Shown piece after piece: positions 5,237 through 7,965 of a stretch of DNA of 7,965 nt. A program made the translations under genes and the position numbers. Origin of the DNA: Prevotellaceae bacterium (GTDB taxonomy: Bacteria > Bacteroidota > Bacteroidia > Bacteroidales > Bacteroidaceae); the NCBI GenBank assembly GCA_030536165.1, contig JAUNQM010000104.1, forward strand, positions 1 to 7,965, read 5' to 3'. Numbering within the stretch: the first letter of the stretch is position 1; each line of letters starts with the position of its first letter. The notes below the pieces were generated by a model. That model saw only the letters and a list, made by a program, of their open reading frames with translations, did no database searches and was not told the DNA's origin.

Positions 5237-7756
5237 TTACTTCTGTTTCATCTTGTCTGCAAAGACGCGCATCCAGTAACCTCCGATGACTGAACGTGCC
5301 TTGAAACCTACCATGTAGCCTGTCTTTGTCTCGCTCCAGTCGCTGATTGGCACACGGCTCTTTGTCTCGTTGATGTATGTATAGAGCGGAGACACGAACT
5401 TCTCAAATGTCTTCTTGTCGGCAGCCATGCTTGCTGTCCACATTATCCAGTCGCTCTTTGTGTAGTCCTTACGGCTGTCGAGTGGAAGTCCATACTTGTT
5501 CTGGTGCTTGAGGTAGTATTTGATTTCCTTGTCGTAGAACTTCTTACTGAACAGGTTTAAGTTCCAAAGTTTATCCCATACCACGTTGTATTTCTGGCTC
5601 CAAGTGCCTTCGCGGTCGAATGCAAGACGATAGTGGTCGCCGTCGTCTGCCATTTGTTCCCAGTTCTTTGCCATCTCTCTTGCACGCGAAAGGTATTTAT
5701 CAGCAGACTTCGTGTCGCCCTTCATTTGTGCCATAAGACCATATCCAGCCACACCGCAGATTGCCTTGAGCGAGAGGTTGCAGTTGTGAGCCCAGTGGCC
5801 TGCGAAGTCGTCGGTGCAAAGCTGATTTTCTGGGTCCATTCCCTTCTCTGACAGATATTCTGCCCATGTGGTGATGATGTCCCAGTACTTGTCCACGTAC
5901 TTCGTGTTGCCATCGAGCATACAGAGCGTCGCTGCAAGTGTAAGCATGTTACCGCTTTCTTCGATAGGCATATCGTCGCCGTAGCGCTGTCCGTTTGCCT
6001 GAGGATAAGTGCCGAGGTCGTGGTTAGCAAATGGCTTTGTCCAACGGTCAGTATAGCTAAGTTCAAACACACTTGTCATCATCGCCTTCTCTAACTCTGG
6101 GTTATATATAAGGAATATAGGAGCCGACGGATAAGTAAGGTCAACGGTATTGACGCAACCGTTTGAGTTGTTTTCTTTGCTAAAGAAGAGCAGATGGCCC
6201 TCATCGTCCTTGAACAGCTTGTGTGCAGCTATAACGTGGCGGTAAGAACCTGAAAGGATTTCAGCATATTCCTTTCCACCTGCTGCCATACCATCGTCAT
6301 ATACCTGCTTATCAAACTCGCGACAACGAGTCATAATCTCCGCATAACGTAGTTGCAGTTCTTTGAACTTCTGGAAGATAGTCACCTTGCCTTCGTGTGC
6401 CCAGTATGCCTTGTAATTGCGGAACATATACTGTATGTCGTCTATTTCATCGTAGCCGAGGAGTGTGAAACTGTTTCCACTCTCAACATTTCCGAAGTCG
6501 TGGACGTATGCCAATGCAGGAATGTTTGAAGCCTTGCGAGCAACTATTTTGTCTTGCGACTTAACGAGGGTGCCGTCAATACAGAACTGGCGTTCTACGT
6601 CAGTCTGTTGTGCGAGAGTTATCTGTCCGTTTATTGCAGGCATATAGAAGTAACCCCAATCAATGCATACAGCGTCGGCTGCGGTGGCGAGGATGCGCTG
6701 GTCAATGGTACCAGTGCGTACATAATCGATGCCATCGACGGTCATTCTCTTTGAAACAGTAGGCTGATTTGCCTGATTTACGCCCATCAAGGTATTTGCG
6801 CCGAGATAGAACTGCACGTTATGCTTTGCTCCGTCGGTGCTACGCACCTGATATGAGATATAGTTCATTGGGGCACTCAGGAGGTCATAGTCGTTGATAA
6901 TCATCGGTGCTGTGAAGGTAAGGTCAAGCTCTACAGGACCGCAAGTAAACGTGTAGTAAGTGCTTGTAGCAAGTACATCAGCGCTCTTTTGCTCTGCAGT
7001 TTCCATCTTCTCTGACTTTGGCTTGACGTCGCGGAACAGACCGAAGTCGGCATACTGTCCGCCTGTGGTGTTATGGCAATGTGCGCTGATGATATTCTTG
7101 CCAGCGTGCAACAAAGCCTTCTTTGCACCTTCAAGATGGAGCACCTCGCCATTTAGCCAAGTCTCGCCTGTGTTTACCACTTCTGTTCCATTAATGTAGA
7201 GTTCGAAGCAGTCGTCGTGGGAATATACAATGTATAAGTCCTCTGCCAACTGATCAGCAGTGAGTTCTACGTTGCGACGGATATAAATATCATTGTCAGT
7301 TCCGTGCCAACCTGAGCTGATGTTGTAGCCTTCAGAGCCCCAGGCTGCCTTTTCTTTCTTCCAACCATCTGCTTTGAAGTCTGGCTTTGTCCAGTTAAGA
7401 CCTGTTTGCGTATGGCGTGAGACAACACCTTCCCAGCGTTCTGTATCTGCCATAGGAGCTATTGGGTCAAGAATATAACCACAGTCGTGACCCATGAAAC
7501 GATATACTACGCCATCGACACGGAGCAGGCCTGTGATAGGCTTCTCGCTGTTAGTCCAGTGGCGTGTAGTGCCATCGGTGAGTTTGTCATACGGTGACCA
7601 GATGCTGAGGAACGGGTCAGAGGTAATCAACGGTACTGACGGCAATCTGAGGTCAGTCGATGCGTAAGGTTTGAAGAACTCAGACTGAGCCTGAGCCTTC
7701 TGCATGAATGCCATAGAAAATAGCATCATGAGCGAAATGGATAGTAGTTTTTTCAT
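5237..7756 (-). CDS. Secreted glutaminase-A-like protein (DUF4964-DUF5127-DUF4965-DUF1793) with an inserted domain
   Basis: The protein has 839 residues. Residues 1-23 are a Sec signal peptide (basic MKK, hydrophobic core, AQA-type cleavage site); there is no lipobox cysteine, so it should be soluble in the periplasm or exported. Residues about 35-90 form the DUF4964 block (VPLITSDPFLSIWSP, RFMG). Residues about 104-245 are an extra segment resembling the beta-sandwich sugar-binding domains of family 2 glycosidases (IYIRRNVEL, DDCFELYINGTEVV). DUF5127 follows at about 265-410, then DUF4965 and DUF1793 to the end, with DLGTYPQANGQ (580-590), PIEESGNM (597-604), TDDFAGHWAHN (648-658) and YGLPLDSR (755-762). 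The family is named after Aspergillus oryzae glutaminase GtaA, which hydrolyses glutamine to glutamate. Bacterial members are mostly untested, and an alpha-helical toroid with a glycan-related substrate is also possible. It appears to be a single-gene unit: a strong terminator follows, and only repeats precede it in the window. The family is sure; the reaction is not. Confidence 0.9.
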   Translation of the reverse strand: MKKLLSISLMMLFSMAFMQKAQAQSEFFKPYASTDLRLPSVPLITSDPFLSIWSPYDKLTDGTTRHWTNSEKPITGLLRVDGVVYRFMGHDCGYILDPIAPMADTERWEGVVSRHTQTGLNWTKPDFKADGWKKEKAAWGSEGYNISSGWHGTDNDIYIRRNVELTADQLAEDLYIVYSHDDCFELYINGTEVVNTGETWLNGEVLHLEGAKKALLHAGKNIISAHCHNTTGGQYADFGLFRDVKPKSEKMETAEQKSADVLATSTYYTFTCGPVELDLTFTAPMIINDYDLLSAPMNYISYQVRSTDGAKHNVQFYLGANTLMGVNQANQPTVSKRMTVDGIDYVRTGTIDQRILATAADAVCIDWGYFYMPAINGQITLAQQTDVERQFCIDGTLVKSQDKIVARKASNIPALAYVHDFGNVESGNSFTLLGYDEIDDIQYMFRNYKAYWAHEGKVTIFQKFKELQLRYAEIMTRCREFDKQVYDDGMAAGGKEYAEILSGSYRHVIAAHKLFKDDEGHLLFFSKENNSNGCVNTVDLTYPSAPIFLIYNPELEKAMMTSVFELSYTDRWTKPFANHDLGTYPQANGQRYGDDMPIEESGNMLTLAATLCMLDGNTKYVDKYWDIITTWAEYLSEKGMDPENQLCTDDFAGHWAHNCNLSLKAICGVAGYGLMAQMKGDTKSADKYLSRAREMAKNWEQMADDGDHYRLAFDREGTWSQKYNVVWDKLWNLNLFSKKFYDKEIKYYLKHQNKYGLPLDSRKDYTKSDWIMWTASMAADKKTFEKFVSPLYTYINETKSRVPISDWSETKTGYMVGFKARSVIGGYWMRVFADKMKQK

Positions 7757-7768
7757 TGTTTAAGAATG

Positions 7769-7804
7769 TTATAGTTGCTATAGATTTTATAGTTGTAATT
7801 CAAC
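7769..7804. repeat. 9-bp tandem repeat in the leader of the glutaminase-A-like gene
   Basis: Four 9-bp steps can be laid end to end. The first (7769-7777) and third (7787-7795) are both TTATAGTTG. The second (7778-7786), CTATAGATT, keeps the TATAG core. The fourth (7796-7804) is strongly diverged. The array begins 12 bp upstream of the ATG, so it would lie in the mRNA leader if transcription starts further out. Confidence 0.55.
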
Positions 7805-7890
7805 TTTTTTGGACAAGCCAAGCGGCAGAGCCGATGATGCAAGCTCGCATGTCGTTTTATCCCACGCAGAGTTTTCAATTAGACAAAGTC

Positions 7891-7914
7891 TTTGCGTTCT
7901 CTGCTTCTCTGCGA
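7891..7914. repeat. Three-copy 8-bp tandem repeat of the CTCTGCGT type
   Basis: On the plus strand three octamers follow each other: TTTGCGTT (7891), CTCTGCTT (7899) and CTCTGCGA (7907). A related ACGCAGAG, the reverse complement of CTCTGCGT, occurs at 7864-7871, so the motif is present in both orientations. Repeats built on CTCTGCGT are familiar as intergenic sequence in several bacterial groups; I recall this generally and cannot check it here. Confidence 0.6.
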
Positions 7915-7965
7915 AGCAACTTGAAAGTTCTGCAAGGAACTTATATCGGGTTTGTAGAGTTCTGG

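Larger units (their letters stand above)
7757..7965. other. Leader or intergenic region upstream of the glutaminase-A-like gene
   Basis: No gene is supportable here. No TAnnTTTG element on the minus strand lies at a sensible distance from the start codon, so the promoter is degenerate or lies beyond the right edge. The region holds a 9-bp tandem array next to the start codon and an 8-bp array further out (each listed separately). Between them is a stretch (about 7811-7860) with small inverted repeats such as CGGC-AGA-GCCG. The texture is that of dispersed intergenic repeat sequence. Confidence 0.5.

Noticed and set aside
7880..7965. A minus-strand frame open to the right edge that ends at a stop near 7880, possibly the tail of an upstream gene
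   Set aside because: The 28 codons overlap the CTCTGCGT-type repeat and another frame is open over the same bases, so the frame has no support as coding.

Overview
The window looks like ordinary chromosome from a Bacteroidota species, most likely a Prevotellaceae-type gut or oral bacterium. The evidence is two promoters of the Bacteroidota sigma factor type (TTG or TTTG, then 19-20 bp, then TAnnTTTG), weak or absent Shine-Dalgarno sequences, a large secreted glutaminase-A-like protein of the kind common in Bacteroides and Prevotella, and an agmatine-deiminase-family protein typical of that phylum. The genus is an inference from general resemblance, not a measured result.

Every gene I can support lies on the minus strand, so the reading order runs from right to left. 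At the right (7757-7965) is a gene-free leader with short tandem repeats. Next is an 839-residue secreted protein with the DUF4964/DUF5127/DUF4965/DUF1793 architecture and an inserted beta-sandwich-like domain (5237-7756), closed by a strong rho-independent terminator (5189-5220). A 353-bp gene-free stretch follows, holding an array of three 18-bp palindromes inside a larger dyad. Then comes a promoter (4805-4835) and adenosine deaminase. Its start is placed at 4763, because the longer open frame up to 4961 runs back through the promoter. After it come a membrane-anchored SIMPL/YggE-like protein (2887-3585) and the primosomal helicase PriA (527-2827). These three could share one transcript, with gaps of 92 and 59 bp. 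After a 305-bp gap with its own promoter (272-302), an agmatine-deiminase-family gene begins at 221 and runs off the left edge.

Functionally the genes are unrelated housekeeping or nutrient functions: replication restart, purine salvage, an envelope protein, a secreted amidohydrolase-like or glycan-related enzyme, and guanidine-group hydrolysis. I see no phage, CRISPR, toxin-antitoxin, transposase or other defence system, and no RNA gene.

The unusual content is in the gaps. Short tandem repeats with an 8- or 9-bp unit appear in four separate gaps; two of them sit directly behind stop codons. The gap upstream of adenosine deaminase holds a symmetric palindrome cluster with 22-bp spacing.
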